A stretch of 64,000 nt of DNA, taken from Whitmania pigra (lineage: Eukaryota > Annelida > Clitellata > Hirudinida > Haemopidae). This document shows positions 52,328 through 64,000 of the stretch, one piece after another. The stretch lies in assembly GCA_021613335.1 (NCBI GenBank), contig JAJTWR010000019.1, forward strand, positions 10,001 through 74,000, written 5' to 3'. Position 1 is the first letter of the stretch. Each line of letters begins with the position of its first letter. The notes beneath the pieces were generated by a model that was not told the DNA's origin, did no database searches, and saw only the letters and a program-made list of their open reading frames with translations. Position numbers and translations under genes: made by a program.

Positions 52328-55111
52328 ATGGAGACGCCGAGAACGAAAATATTTCGAATGGCGAATCTTCTTTCGGAAAGTAGAGACATCATCGACACGA
52401 TGACGAGGGAGAGATCTGAGCTTCTGGATCGAGTCGAGTGTCTCGCGTTGGATCTCGATTCCGTTCAGAAATCGTCGGCTGCCAAAGACCCATTAAAAGT
52501 CGACATTTCCACTGAAACCGATTTGGTAATTCAGGATAGCGAGACGAATGTCAACAATTCCAACATTACTTTTAGCGTCCTTCCTTCGCAAGGAGATGAC
52601 TTGAGTTTGGAAGGCGTCGACCACCACGAAAGCAAATCTCTAAATACAGTTTCTCCGTGCAACGATCCTAAGCGTGTTAACCTTTCAAACGGTTGTAGGA
52701 AGAAATTCAAACGTCGAAAGAGTCACAGAAAGAACTGCTCAAAAACGCCAGACTCGCATTGGGCTTCTGGTGACGTCGACAGGCGGTTAAGCAAGTTGTT
52801 GGACATTTTAGAGCCCAGCAACAAAGTCGAAAAAACTTCAAAGACAAAACCAAAGTCTCCGAATCATCGTTCGAGACTCAAAAAACACTTCATGGAACTC
52901 GAAAAGTTAAAGAAACAGCAAAGAGAACAAGAGGAAGAACTACGACAGCAGAAGAGATTTTACAACGAGTTGAGAGCCGCCTCTCTGGGCAGAGAATCTG
53001 GAGGTTCTTCAAAAGAATCCGAGGAAACCAGAAAAGAAGAAGTAACTAGAAGCGGTTCTTGTAGCTTCGGAGAATCGACTTTGGACGGAGTAGGTTTCGA
53101 TCAGAAACCTTACGACAAACTCGGTGATTTCGGCAAGGTGCGAGGTGCGAAAGGCGAGCGCAAAAGTAGAAAACACGCCAAGAATAAAGATCTCGTACTG
53201 AATTCTGAGTCGCTCGTCAAAAATGGTCTGATGCAAATGCACAAGAAGCGCTTTGACGAAATATCCAGAAATCGTTCGGGCCTGGAATCGGCCAAATCGC
53301 TGCCTCCAGATTTCGTCGCAGAGAATAAGAAAGTGAAATCTGGGAACAAAATTCGTTACGTTCATTTCGAAAGCTCTCAAAGCGACGTCGAATTTTCTCC
53401 AAATTTAAATCTTAAACTGAAAACCGAACGACGGAGTCGTCTTAATTTTGAAAATTCAGAATCAGAATCCAAAATCGAAGAAGGAGATTACAAAAAGGAC
53501 ATTCGTGACATCGCTACAACTCCAATGATGTCCGGAAATAAAATACGATTACGATATGGAACTGGTTGCGAACTTCCACACGAAAATATCGCGGCGGACA
53601 GTACATCTGACGAGGAGCCAGCCAGTGGCAGTGCCCATCGTGCCAGAGAGAAGTCCAAACCTAGAATTTGCAAAACCGACAAGCATACTAAACTGCCCAT
53701 TAAAATGGACAATAAAAAATCTAAGCTAACAGTTAACAGTCTGCCCTTGAATAAAACCTCTGAACGAAAGATCAAACACCTCTCTTCCTCATCGTCGTCG
53801 TCGTCATCAAGGATGTCAGATTGTCAGAGCGGCAGTTCAGATGGCGACAGTGAAGGCGGGGATGCGGTTGAACGATTTCTGTTGGAACAGGTCGTTTATA
53901 ATGTCTATGTTCATGCTCCGGTTTTTCTGTTTGGGGAGAAGTCAATTTCCAAGATACCAGGGTGTTCTGGATAAGATGGTTTTAGTCTCAAGGCCTTTGC
54001 GAGAGCTGCAGTTAAGATGGTACGCTTGGCTTTGTAATAGTGATCACAGCCGAGCTCGAGTTTTGAACTCGGCACCTGTGGGTTAACTACTGATGGATCG
54101 TTAAATTGCAATCATGATTAAGCATCTTTCACATAAACTCTGTATTCCTGTGATTATTTTTAGTTGATCTTTGGATTTTTAATTTTTTAATATCCTTCGA
54201 GTCTATGCAGATTTGTGACGTCATTGTTTCAGAAATAAAACATCAATGAAAAAATAAGTCCAACTTAAAATTAAAATACTTTGAATGATGCTGATAGAGA
54301 CTTAATTAAACTTTAAAATTCGTCTGCCATCATTTATTTCTAGATTCGGTAAATCAACAATTTCCCCGGAATAAAGATATTTCATTTGTTCAATTACATA
54401 AAAGGTTCATTATTATTCATTCCATTCTCGTGAATCTTACAGGTCAAGAAAGAACAGGAGCAATTGGAAAGGGAAATAACGCAACACAGGATGGAATTGG
54501 ACCACGAGAAACGAAAGTTGATGGACTTCATGCAGGAAAGTCAGAAAAACAGGAAGCACGTCAGCGAAGAAATACGAAGATATTTGTCGGAAATCGAAAG
54601 CAATCTCTTCAACGATAAAGACAAGATCCATAACTCTTACTCTGATCTCGAGACGAACAACGCCGCGTACAGCTACAAAAACTCGAGCAACAACAACGCC
54701 ACCAGCGACGAAGACGACGAAATAAACTCCAAAGCGGAGAAAAGCCCAGCCGACAAGAACTCCGAAAACGATGCCAATTTCCACAACAAGTGGAAGAACC
54801 AGCAAGAGAATAAGGAGTCTCAAAATAGCAAACAGCTTTCAGATTTCGTATACCTGTCTTATCCCGTCAACAACAGCGAGCGTACCCAAAGAGGTAGATT
54901 CAAGGTATTGAGCGCAGTATCGGGTGCCCTAAAAGCCTTTAAGGTGAACGATAAACCTGTCTCTTTCCCGGCCCTAGAGAGCCACTCTGGCCACTGTGGG
55001 GGTGAATTCTTCTTGGATTCTCTGGCCTATTCCGAGATTTGCAAGAGTCCATCGACCGATAGAAGGGACCGTAAAAAGAGCAGTAGTTTCTCCATCTGGG
55101 AAAAGATGTAG
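52328..55111 (+). CDS. Coiled-coil protein of unknown family
   Basis: I do not recognise this gene. Two exons fit: 52328-53890 (donor CAG|GTCGTT, phase 0) and 54443-55111 (acceptor TTACAG, stop TAG), 743 residues. The N-terminus has a short heptad-like stretch (ESRDIIDTMTRERSELLDRV). A second, strongly predicted coiled coil is near residues 185-215 (ELEKLKKQQREQEEELRQQ). A third crosses the splice junction (FLLEQ|VKKEQEQLEREITQ) and runs for ~60 residues. Between them are basic, Ser-rich and acidic low-complexity stretches (SSSSSSS near residue 480). The C-terminal part is Asn/Ser-rich. There are no membrane segments or zinc ligands. Codon use is normal and the first exon is one open frame of more than 1.5 kb, so it is very likely a real, fast-evolving structural or centrosome/nuclear-type protein; that role is a guess from composition. 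Confidence 0.8.
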
Positions 55112-55193
55112 TTTAAAAGTTAATTTATTCAGTTCGTCGTATTCGTTTCAATACATCAAAACATGGCAAGACTTTTTTTCTGTGTATCCTGGC

Positions 55194-55362
55194 GTGTAGG
55201 ATAGCCGAATGGGTTACGGTAATGGCAACAGTGGTAATGTGTCGTGTTCGAAACCCAGCCTGCACTGCCGCCAGCGCCCTTGGGAAGGAGCGCTATATAA
55301 ATGGTTGCAAGAAGCGCCTCTGACGCTATGAATATGGCGCTTTATAAATGAAATTACAATTA
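55194..55362 (+). mobile_element. tRNA-derived SINE
   Basis: Starts GTAGGATAGCCGAATGGGTT (A-box-like), has GTGTTCGAAACCC (B box) ~45 bases later, then a body ending GCGCTATATAAATG, a partial second copy of that tail (GGCGCTTTATAAATG) and an ATTACA tail. A shorter copy is at 33895-34012. No target duplication was resolved. Confidence 0.75.
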
Positions 55363-55399
55363 TTTTGCGCCTCTGACGCCTTATGCACATGGTAGCTTA

Positions 55400-55440
55400 T
55401 AAATTCATTTATTATTATTATTATATTATTATTATTATTA

Positions 55441-55490
<50 letters not shown>

Positions 55491-55511
55491 TATTATTATT
55501 ATTATTATTAT
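55400..55511. repeat. (ATT)n microsatellite
   Basis: About 110 bp of ATT triplets just downstream of the SINE. Confidence 0.9.
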
Positions 55512-56377
55512 GCGATGCATTAAGTCCGACTTTTTGCGTAATCACCTAAACTGATGCTCTAACTAAAATTAACTTGCAGCTAGCCAGTCAAGTGGTCATA
55601 ATTATGTAGCCAGAAACTTAATTAGTGATATAAACTTACCTTGGTTGATGTAATGACACGCTTCACTGAGCGCTAGTTTCGTCAATCACCAATCAATCAA
55701 TCAATCAACTGCTTCAACTCGTGGGAAGTGAAAATTTCGTTTACGCGGATGTAAAGTAAAGACTTATCTGTTCCTTTATCTTTCCGTACTTGGGTCAAAA
55801 TATCCCTCTAATTGGCTGGGGGGTTACGGCCCTGAGAAAGATTGGTTGCCTGACAAGTGCTACCTTAGTTTGTACAAGACAGTTTCAATCAACTGTGAAA
55901 CCTAGACTGTGGCCTCTGATGATTGTGGAAAGATCTTTCCAGTTGCTTCTTTCTAATTGGCTCGTACCTGCCGGTGGGTGGAGCTGGCTTGGATCCAGTT
56001 TTTGAATTCTGATGAGGTCGATATGCAAATAAGGGTGACCTGCGTTGTGATGGGCGGAGCTAGGAGTTTGATAGGCAGGTATATGAGGGATGTTAACACA
56101 TTGTTTAGAATACATTTTAAGGTAAATTTAACGTGGGAAACATTGTTTAGTTACAATTTGGCTGGGAAAATATGTTGGACTTGGCTACTTTACTGCTTCA
56201 ACGGAACTGATGAATTTGCAGCACAATATTTTGAATAAATTACATTACAAATCTTCAATCAGCAAAAAAACTTATTAAAGTATTAAACGTAATAAATTAA
56301 TTGTCAGTTCGATTATTTAGTTAATTAATTAATTCGATCTGAGAATAGCAGTGTCGTGAAGTACCTGTAATTCGGTC
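55512..56377. other. Spacer before the homeobox gene, no gene recognised
   Basis: Short frames at 55790-56005 and 55957-56238 have no family signature. The region includes the putative promoter and 5' UTR of the LBX-like gene but no clear TATA element. Confidence 0.5.
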
Positions 56378-57369
56378 ATGATCGCCAATAGGGACACGCT
56401 TGCGTTCGAAAACGTTCGAAATTATGCGATGGACCAAAAATCGTTGACGTCTATTCCTTCGTTCGTAAGACCGTCGATATTTCTCCGAGAACACTTCATC
56501 CATTTCGGACTATTTCCACTTTATCCACAGAATTCTTTATCAGTGGGTTTTCCCGGCTGTCCACACGTAAGGCTCAGTAGTGAAACTGGATTGGGTCAAC
56601 AAGTACATTGGAATCAACCGATGTATTCTCAATCTCAGAGGTTCCAAGTTTTCCAACCGAATCCTTTTTCCATTCCCGGCAATTCGACTTCATTCCAGAA
56701 AGTAAATATTCGAGTGAAAAATGAAATGGCAAACAAATCCATCAAAGTCGAAAAATCTGATTCTAAAACATCCCGGATGAAAGCTGGTAGGAAGAAATCT
56801 TTCATGATCGTCGACATTATTGGCGATTCAGCTCAAAACATCGTGAGACCGTGGTCTCGCGACGGTCTCGGGGACAGTGCCCCGAGCACAGAGGCATTCA
56901 AGACGGGGAAGGAATCGTCAAATTCATCTGAAGGATTACCCGAAGTAAAGCAAGAAGATTATGGCGATGAAGATGTCGAAGGTTCGAATCCTGGCTTGAA
57001 CCAGAATTTTGACTTTGTCAGCGATGACTCTAACAGTCGAGCGACGGAGACGTTGACGACCGGAAGTCAATCAGATGACGGCCATATTGAAAATCAATAT
57101 GGTCGACAGGAACTGACGTCACTCGAGAATCCTCTTCTGGCATTGTTCTCGATGACGAATAGGAAGTTAGGAGGGCAGTTGAAAGAAGGTGAGATAAGTT
57201 TTAATTACATTGTTTTTTTTATTTTCTAAATAAATTTAATTAAATTTAATTTTAATTGAAATATGGGTTTCGTACAAAATGAACCAATATAAACAAAAAA
57301 TCAGAATTACTTACTGTCATTCTACATCAGCATCACCACCAATCACAACTATTGACATCATCATCATCG

Positions 57370-57422
<53 letters not shown>

Positions 57423-59706
57423 GTCGTCGTCGTCGTCATCATCATCATCATCATCGTCATCATCACCATCAACATTGTGCATCTTCCCACAAGGCATGGT
57501 CAATGCAGATTAATAACAGCAAGGCCAGAGCTGATCAAAGGCTTGCTGTTGAAAAGTAATTGAAAGAAATTGTCGGACATTTTGATCATTTTAATCTCAC
57601 CATTTGAGATGAATAAATGGATGGATGGATAAATGAATAAATGAATGACATGGTAGATGAATGAATGAATGAATGAATGACATGTTAGATGAATGGCTGC
57701 ATGGATGGATGGATGGGTGGATGGATGGATGAATAGATGGATGGATGGACGGATGGGTGGGTAATGTGCACCAGCAGCAAAATCATCAGGATTACTTATT
57801 GTATTTTACTGGATTACTTAGTTAAATCAATAATTAATAAGATTTTTAAGCAACATCGATTTTATTCCATTTTAGTCCAATAGCTCGGACTGATATATTG
57901 GGTGACGATGACGATAACGAAGATGATGAATAACACGTGACCCGCTTTCAACTGGATCACCTCGGCCACGCCCATTGCCCCTTTCAAGACCCGCCCATCT
58001 GCACGCATTGTTTGTCTTTCCATGAGCCTCGTTTAGCTCTGTTTACGAAATTCTAGAATGGGTTGTGCCGCCAAAAGATCTGCTTTTTCATCTTTGTTAG
58101 CGCCAGTTTATGTATCTTCGGCGGAGACAATACAGGTGGTGATAGGTGATGTTTCCATGAGGTGGTTAAGTACATCTAACAGGTTCCTAATTCGTATACA
58201 CCGTTTCAGTTTTGCCAACAAAAAAATCATCATCATCATTACAACTGTCATGATCACTATCACAACTGTCAACATCATAACATTCACCCCCATCATCATC
58301 ATCATCATCACCATCACCTCATCACAACCGTCATCATCATCATCATCATCATCATCATAGTCGTTGTAATCATCATCATCATCGTCGTTGTAATCATCAC
58401 TGTCATCATCAATCTGGTCACTTCAAAATGGTCGACAAGATGGGAGGAGTAGTTGCTGGTCGGCGCTCGCTAATTATTTCCACGTGTGCAGAGTTGCAGT
58501 CTGCCATCATCATCATCATCGTCGTCATCTTCGTCATCATCATCATCAACGTCGTCCTCATCATCATCATCGTCGTCATCTTCGTCAACATCATCATCAT
58601 CAACGTCGTCATCAGTTGTTAGGTTCAGTGGAATAATTAAACTGATTTTTGTGCCATGATTATTATCACTTCCTATTCGAAGCGGTGACGTCATCATTTC
58701 CATCATCATCATCATCATCATCGTCGTCGTCATTGTCATCATCATCATCATGGACAGACAAACTGTTGATGGGTTAATGTGATGGCATCTTGAAGATCGC
58801 CGACATCATACAGTTACTTGTGGTCTTTTAACTGAAGGAATGAGTGAATGAATGAATGGATGAATGAATGAATGAATGGATGAATGAATGAATGAATTGT
58901 TTAGGGGTTAGTGAATGGTTAGATGAATTAATTGGTGAAAGAATAACCAAGTTAACAATAAAAACTGATTATTAGCACCGACTTGTGAATTAACAGTAAT
59001 AACTTAATAAATAAATAATAATTAATTAATAATAACTTAATAAATAAATAATATTTAATTAATAATAACTTAATAAATAAATAATAATTAATTAATAATA
59101 ACTTAATTCTTGATGATGCAACGGCGGTGAATTGAAAACGGTCAGCGCGGCAAATTTCTTCTCATGTTCTCCCCAACTGGGTCAAGTTGCAACGCTTGAC
59201 CTCATTTCGGCCAATTAGGAGAGACGTATGTCAAAAAACACGACCACGGTCTGTACGAGCAAAGCACTATCATCATAATCGTCATCATCATCATCGTCGT
59301 CATCATCACCATCATCATCATCCTTCATTATCATCATCATCACCATCCTCATCATCATCATCATCCTTCATTATCATCATCGTCATCATCATCCTTCATC
59401 ATCAATAAGCCGCCTTTTTATTTGAGTAAATCAACTTTTATGAGATAATCATTATATTAAATGTGCACCGAAGATAAAGCAATAAAAACAACATGATGCG
59501 CATTTACAACTTATACAGATTATCATAATAAACATCACTTAATTCCAGTGAAACATCAATTAATTCAATTGAAACAATAATTAACCGCATTAAACCAATA
59601 ACCAATTACGTTAGTCACCTAACGCCGATGCTTATGGAGCACTACAAATGCATTCATTACTATTATTATAATTATTATTACTATTATAACTATTATTACT
59701 ATTATA

Positions 59707-59738
<32 letters not shown>

Positions 59739-60810
59739 CATTATTACTAATTATTAATTGCATTAACGCCATCGTCGCCATAGCAACCGCCAGGCGCTGC
59801 TCGCAGACCAATAGGAGAACGGGAACTCTCAGAAGACGTCTGCCGAACAAGATGGCCGCCAAGAGGAACCAGAAGACAAGAACTGCCTTCACGAGTCACC
59901 AGCTTTCGAAACTTGAGGAGGTCTTCGTCACCCAGAAGTACGTGACCCCCATTGAGAGGGACAAAATGGCCGTAGGTTTAGGGCTTTCGTCGTCTCAGGT
60001 TTGTAGACGGTTTTGTTGTGCTGTTAATGAATAAATTAGTTTGTTGTTAATGAATAAATTAGTTAGTTTGTTAGTGTTGAATTAGTTAGCAATGTGATGT
60101 TAATAATGAATTGTGTGGCGTTAATGGTTTGTTAGTAATAAATATTGTTAAATAAATTAGTTTGTTAGTGATGAATTAGTTAGTAATGTGATGTTAATAA
60201 TGAATTGTGTGGCGTTAATGGTTTGTTAGTAATAAATATTGTTAAATAAATTAGTTTGTTAGTAATGAATGGTTAGCATGTGTGTGTAATGTGATATTGA
60301 TGTTTTGTTAATAATGAATTGTGTGGTATTAATAGTTTGTTAATAATAAATATTGTTAAATAAATTGTGTGGTATTAATGGTTTATTAATAATAAACATC
60401 GTTAAATAAATTAGTTTGTTAATAATGAATTGTATGGTGTTAATAGTTTGTTAATAATGGACATAATCAATTATAAAAATAATTTTGTTAATATTAAATT
60501 ATATAACACTAATAGTTTGTTGATGACAGAAATAAATTAATTATATTAACAATAATACTACATCAGTTGATAACACTGATATTAAAGAGGCAAGGGATAT
60601 TATAAATGATAAAGTGTCTAGGCTATTGGCTGGCATAAAAATAATCCCCTCGTTGCCATTGGTCGGCAGATAATCACGTGGTTCCAGAACAGGAGGGCGA
60701 AACTCAAGCGGGACATGGAAGAGTTGAAGGCAGACGTGGCAGCAACAGTTAGGGGAACATCTCTGACGTCATCACTTTCACCAACCAATCAGAACCATTA
60801 TAACTCCTGA
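56378..60810 (+). CDS. Ladybird/LBX-like homeobox transcription factor
   Basis: Exons 56378-57188, 59784-59998 and 60670-60810 (stop TGA) give 388 residues with matching phases (1, then 0). The homeodomain (residues ~297-356) is split by an intron after LGLSSSQ. Its recognition helix reads ITWFQNRRAKLKRD, followed by MEELKADV, the ladybird/LBX hallmark extension; the first helix has RTAFTSHQLSKLEEVF. Exon 1 encodes FMIVDII near residue 141, matching the Eh1 Groucho-binding pattern F-x-I-x-x-I-[IL], in a K/S-rich context. The rest of exon 1 is Ser/Gln/acidic linker. LBX factors specify muscle, heart and neuron subtypes and belong to the NK-like group. Assigning 56378-57188 to the same gene is inference from phase, orientation and the Eh1 motif. 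The acceptor at 59783 is chosen because it is the only nearby AG in phase with exon 1. Confidence 0.82.
57355..58750. repeat. ATC triplet and GGAT/GAAT repeats in the LBX-like gene's first intron
   Basis: (ATC)n blocks at 57355-57475, 58220-58410, 58500-58615 and 58695-58752, and GGAT/GAAT tetranucleotides at 57605-57765. Non-repeat DNA between them (57780-58220) shows no exon. Further GAAT and ATC repeats continue at 58840-58905 and 59280-59405. Confidence 0.85.
58980..59110. repeat. AATAACTTAATAAATAAAT tandem repeat
   Basis: Four imperfect ~36-bp units in the same intron. Confidence 0.75.
60030..60480. repeat. ~110-bp tandem repeat in the intron splitting the homeobox
   Basis: Units carrying AATGAATTGTGTGGCGTTAA, GGTTTGTTAGTAATAAATAT and AAATAAATTAGTTTGTTAG recur about four times, the first two near identical and the later ones progressively diverged. 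Confidence 0.8.
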
Positions 60811-61057
60811 CCGTGTCATGTTCAGTCATGGCAGCACTGATGAATATTAATGCCAAACGCGTGCCGATTAAAACAGTCGGCTCGTTAGCATTTACCGGAC
60901 GTAAACAAGTAAACAAAAACGCCTTCCAAGCATTATCATTTGAACGACAGTTTATTCGCAAAGTGCCTAAACTCGTCGTTCTCCAGTCTAAAATGGCCCA
61001 CGAAATGTAATCGCTGACGAATAAATTGATGATAACAAGTCCGTAGAATTGCGAGAG
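60811..61057. other. Gap between convergent LBX-like and RPS19BP1-like genes
   Basis: About 250 bases between two stop codons, serving as both 3' UTRs. An open frame at 60813-61010 has no splice or family support. Confidence 0.5.
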
Positions 61058-62342
61058 TTATTTGTCGAGGTATTCCTTTTCGAAGACGTCGAAGTCTCTG
61101 TCCGAGAAGACGGGTTCGAAGTCTTTGCTCGAGTCGTTGTCGTCCTTCTTGGCTTTTTTGCTCAGTCGATCCTCGTGCTCCATGATCTGGAGATGCGAAT
61201 AATGATGAGCAAGATAAATAAATGATGATAATCAGTGTTACAATTCAAAACACAATACCAGCAGAAAAATTTGAACCGAGCGGTTTGAACGTTAAGTGCG
61301 ACGATAGCGGATCAATTTAGATGCGAGAAATTGCATTGCCAAATTGTCTATTGTCACCATTAGTATTCATAGTTAAGATAACCATATGCTAATGAGAAAA
61401 ATTATGCCTAGGCCTGCTCCGCCCACCTTTTCAACGGCCTTCAACTTGACGCTGTTGATGACGGATAATTTCTTGATGAGTTTCAGGTTTTCTTCTGTGA
61501 AGTCAACTTCTTTTAATTCTGGGGCCTCGTCTGTTGTGAGTGAGTTAATGTTGTAAATGAATAATTATTATTCAAATAAATTGGTTATTAATAAATGGTT
61601 AAAAACGTTTTTTTAGTTTATTTAAGTTCATTTGTAATGTAATGTAAGATGCACAAGCTAATGGTACCAACAAATAAAGCAGTCAATTAAATAGATTGTG
61701 AGAACACGATAAATGTATTGAGGAGTAATTCATGCTAAAAGATAGATACATCGTATAGGTTAATGTTATCATCAAAGTCGTCGTTGATTAGTTAGACGAT
61801 TAAATAAAATAATGTCGCCAACAAACCTTGAATTAGAGCGGCTTTCTTGAAATTAAATTTTGCATTTTTGTTCTTTCTCTTCCTTTTTCCAGGATTTGCA
61901 CCTCCTGTCTCTAAATGAATATGTAGAAATGCTTAAGTTTAATTTTTATTAGTGTTTCTAAGCCAGTTAATTCCAGATAACTACTTTCAATTCCATAATT
62001 TTTAATGGTTCATCAACTTATTATAGAAAATGTTGAAGCATTAATTTAATCAGCCATGAACAACTGTTAAGTGAATCTGACTGTTTTTCTTAATAAAAAC
62101 AAAAAAAATCATCAGTTCATTTTTTTAAAGCAACAAATTTGTAAATACCATTACGTAGATGGAAAACTCAGTTGCGAGAATTAAAAAATACTTTTTAAAA
62201 AAATTCTATCTAAATGGTGATAAACAGCATAATTCTTAAATGATATAAAAACTAAATTAGAACTGAGTAAAATCTACGATTTTGTACCTTTTGCGTCGTT
62301 TTCATACATTTCATAAAACTTCTTAACCATTGAAATCGACAT
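61058..62342 (-). CDS. RPS19BP1: RPS19BP1/AROS-like small nucleolar protein
   Basis: Four exons join in phase: 62288-62342, 61827-61910, 61427-61530 and 61058-61186 (stop TAA), 123 residues. The first part is basic (GKRKRKNKNAKF), the middle has ENLKLIKKLS, then a KKAKK patch, and the C-terminus is PVFSDRDFDVFEKEYLDK. Human RPS19BP1 (active regulator of SIRT1, 136 residues) has the same plan: basic N-terminus, an NLK-x-L motif, a Lys run and an acidic/aromatic VFTEEDF..F..EYF end. Its role is in small-subunit ribosome assembly in the nucleolus and, in vertebrates, SIRT1 regulation. The match is short, so the name rests mainly on the C-terminal block. All donors and acceptors are canonical. 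Confidence 0.68.
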
Positions 62343-64000
62343 TTTTAATTTTCTACAATTCGTCGACGTTTAATCCGTAAGTTTCTGCAGTACTTGCACC
62401 GAGACGATAAATGGGATGTTGTTTGTTTGTACTAGTTTTTGTTCTACGACAATTTAGTTTCACCATTAACTTATTAATTTTAAGTTCAGTTGCTCAACAA
62501 TTTAAATGTAACCTAATTGTATATTAATTTAATAAACACTTATTTAATAAAATTTAATATAAATAACAAATAAGTTAGCTCTAAGTTTTCAGAGTAAAAT
62601 GTTTCATTTAAAATTTGTAAAATGTTGCTTATTTACAACATTATTTTATCAAATATAAAATTGTATTAAATTCATTTGTTTCGGAGATAAGCTGTTTGGG
62701 TAGATTTTTTTTATTCTCGATTAAATAGCATTCAATTTTGTTTTTAAAAATTTAAAAGACTTTTAATTTTTAAAATCAATATTATTAGCTATTTTAATTA
62801 AAATTTTGAAAAATGTATCTTGTACTCGACTATCACACATTCAATTAATTCGAAAAAATAAATCTCCATCCCAAAACAAATTAAGCTCCGCCTAATTAAA
62901 AAATACATAAATATATGTAACCTTACCCTAACCCTGACCTTATCCCTCAAAATTTAAATTTAAATTAACAAATAAATATATCAAAGGAAAGATTTACTTT
63001 TAATCATTATAGGCGGAGCTAAATTTGTTTATGGGTGGAGCTTTATTTTCTGTTTAAGCCTGATTAGGTTTGGTTTTACTAGATATTTCACATTCAATAA
63101 CATAAGAAGATTTCTGGTAGTTTTTTTTTTTGAATGTTTGGATTGTTAACCCCACTGCTCACTACCCTCGTGGCCTTGATCCGTCACTCTCGTTCACCCC
63201 CCTAACCGAACCCAATGAAGAAAATATGAACAAGCAGGCAATATAATTCTTGTTGTCGTAGTGAGCAAGATTCAAACGCGTCCGTCGCTAAGACGACAAG
63301 ACTGTGAAGTCGCTACAAGTTGCTACATCTGTCGAAAATATAATGCATAAGGACGAATAAGATCGACATCGATAAACTCAAACAACAACAACAACAACAA
63401 CCTCAATAATAATAATAATAAATACGAAAATACGCGTTGAATAAATTATTTAAATTCATATTCTTGATTGGAATTGACATTTTGGTAATATGGGTTCTCG
63501 TGGTAAATTGTGAGAGACCAAAATATTACCTACAGTGTTGGTTACATATGCCCTCATACTGGATGCCCTGTAACACGATGATGATGATGGCATTGACGAT
63601 GATGATGATGATGATGAAGATGGCAATGATGACGATGATGATGATCGTGGTGACCATGATGGTAGTGATGGCACAACCTTTAAAGGTACTCTGTGCTTAG
63701 AGGCACACACTCTAAAACAATCATATAATTACATGTGTAACAATTACGTTTGATAATAACATTATTGATGATATAATAATAGTAATAATAATAACAATAA
63801 TAATATTGACATCGTTATTTAATAATCCTAACAATCTTACACTTGTCTGAAAACAAAACACAGTACTAGATTGCCAGTTTGATGAACAACAACAACAACA
63901 ACACAACAATAACAATGAAAGCAACTAAAGCAAATTCTAGAAAAATACTTCTCCACGATAGAAACCAGACGTTCAAACTGCTTGAAAAAAAAACGCACCC
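62343..64000. other. Upstream flank of the RPS19BP1-like gene, no gene seen
   Basis: AT-rich sequence with GAT repeats at 63575-63660 and AAT/CAA patches at 63380-63425 and 63760-63910. The frames at 63437-63700 and 63456-63710 come from the GAT repeat. No splice-consistent conserved exon was found. Confidence 0.6.

Noticed and set aside
53891..53974. Continuation of the coiled-coil frame past 53890
   Set aside because: The composition changes, and a GT donor at 53891 joins in phase to a coiled-coil continuation at 54443. Reading through is possible but less likely.
60813..61010. 65-codon frame starting MSCSVMAALMN
   Set aside because: It lies just after the homeobox gene's stop in the convergent 3' UTR region, with no independent evidence.

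Overview
The window is nuclear DNA from an intron-rich, AT-rich bilaterian animal. Genes have many short exons with GT/GC...AG borders. Introns and spacers are loaded with trinucleotide repeats (AAT/ATT, GAT/ATC, TTC). A lophotrochozoan such as an annelid or mollusc would fit, but that is a guess from genome style and not a marker. No bacterial, organellar or viral genome features are seen; the only virus-like item is a short non-autonomous LTR retrotransposon.

Layout. (1) 26-1668: the last two exons of a VWC-domain, single-pass membrane protein gene (+). (2) 3.7-37.65 kb: a tandem array of three ~10-11 kb duplicons. Each carries a 21-exon secreted M13 (neprilysin-family) metallopeptidase gene on the minus strand; duplicons B and C also carry a four-exon gene for a small cysteine-containing secreted peptide on the plus strand. 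Each peptidase copy has a different visible lesion: copy A has lost the end and donor of exon 8 to a 1.2-kb GAA/TTC tract, copy B lacks exons 13-14, and copy C is complete except for one AG>AA change at the exon-9 acceptor. The array also holds a TA-flanked inverted-repeat DNA transposon, a 1.85-kb LTR retrotransposon, a related solo LTR, a SINE, a hAT-type transposase fossil, and a scrambled fragment of the FCHO gene that sits intact 26 kb downstream. (3) 39.0-40.7 kb: a small ER-lumen-type Cys-rich protein (-). (4) 41.0-48.8 kb: a complete 24-exon FCHO endocytic adaptor (+). (5) 50.9-52.0 kb: ZCCHC9 (+). (6) 52.3-55.1 kb: an unrecognised coiled-coil protein (+). (7) 56.4-60.8 kb: a ladybird/LBX-like homeobox gene (+). 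(8) 61.1-62.3 kb: an RPS19BP1/AROS-like gene (-). (9) 62.3-64.0 kb: no gene seen.

The single-copy genes in the right half are unrelated housekeeping or developmental genes with no operon-like logic. The left half is an actively rearranging family in which a peptide-degrading enzyme gene and a small secreted peptide gene were duplicated together. I joined exons by hand using splice consensus, frame phase and family conservation. For FCHO, the M13 consensus, ZCCHC9, the ER protein and the LBX-like gene, the summed exon lengths are divisible by three and all phases agree, which is strong internal support.
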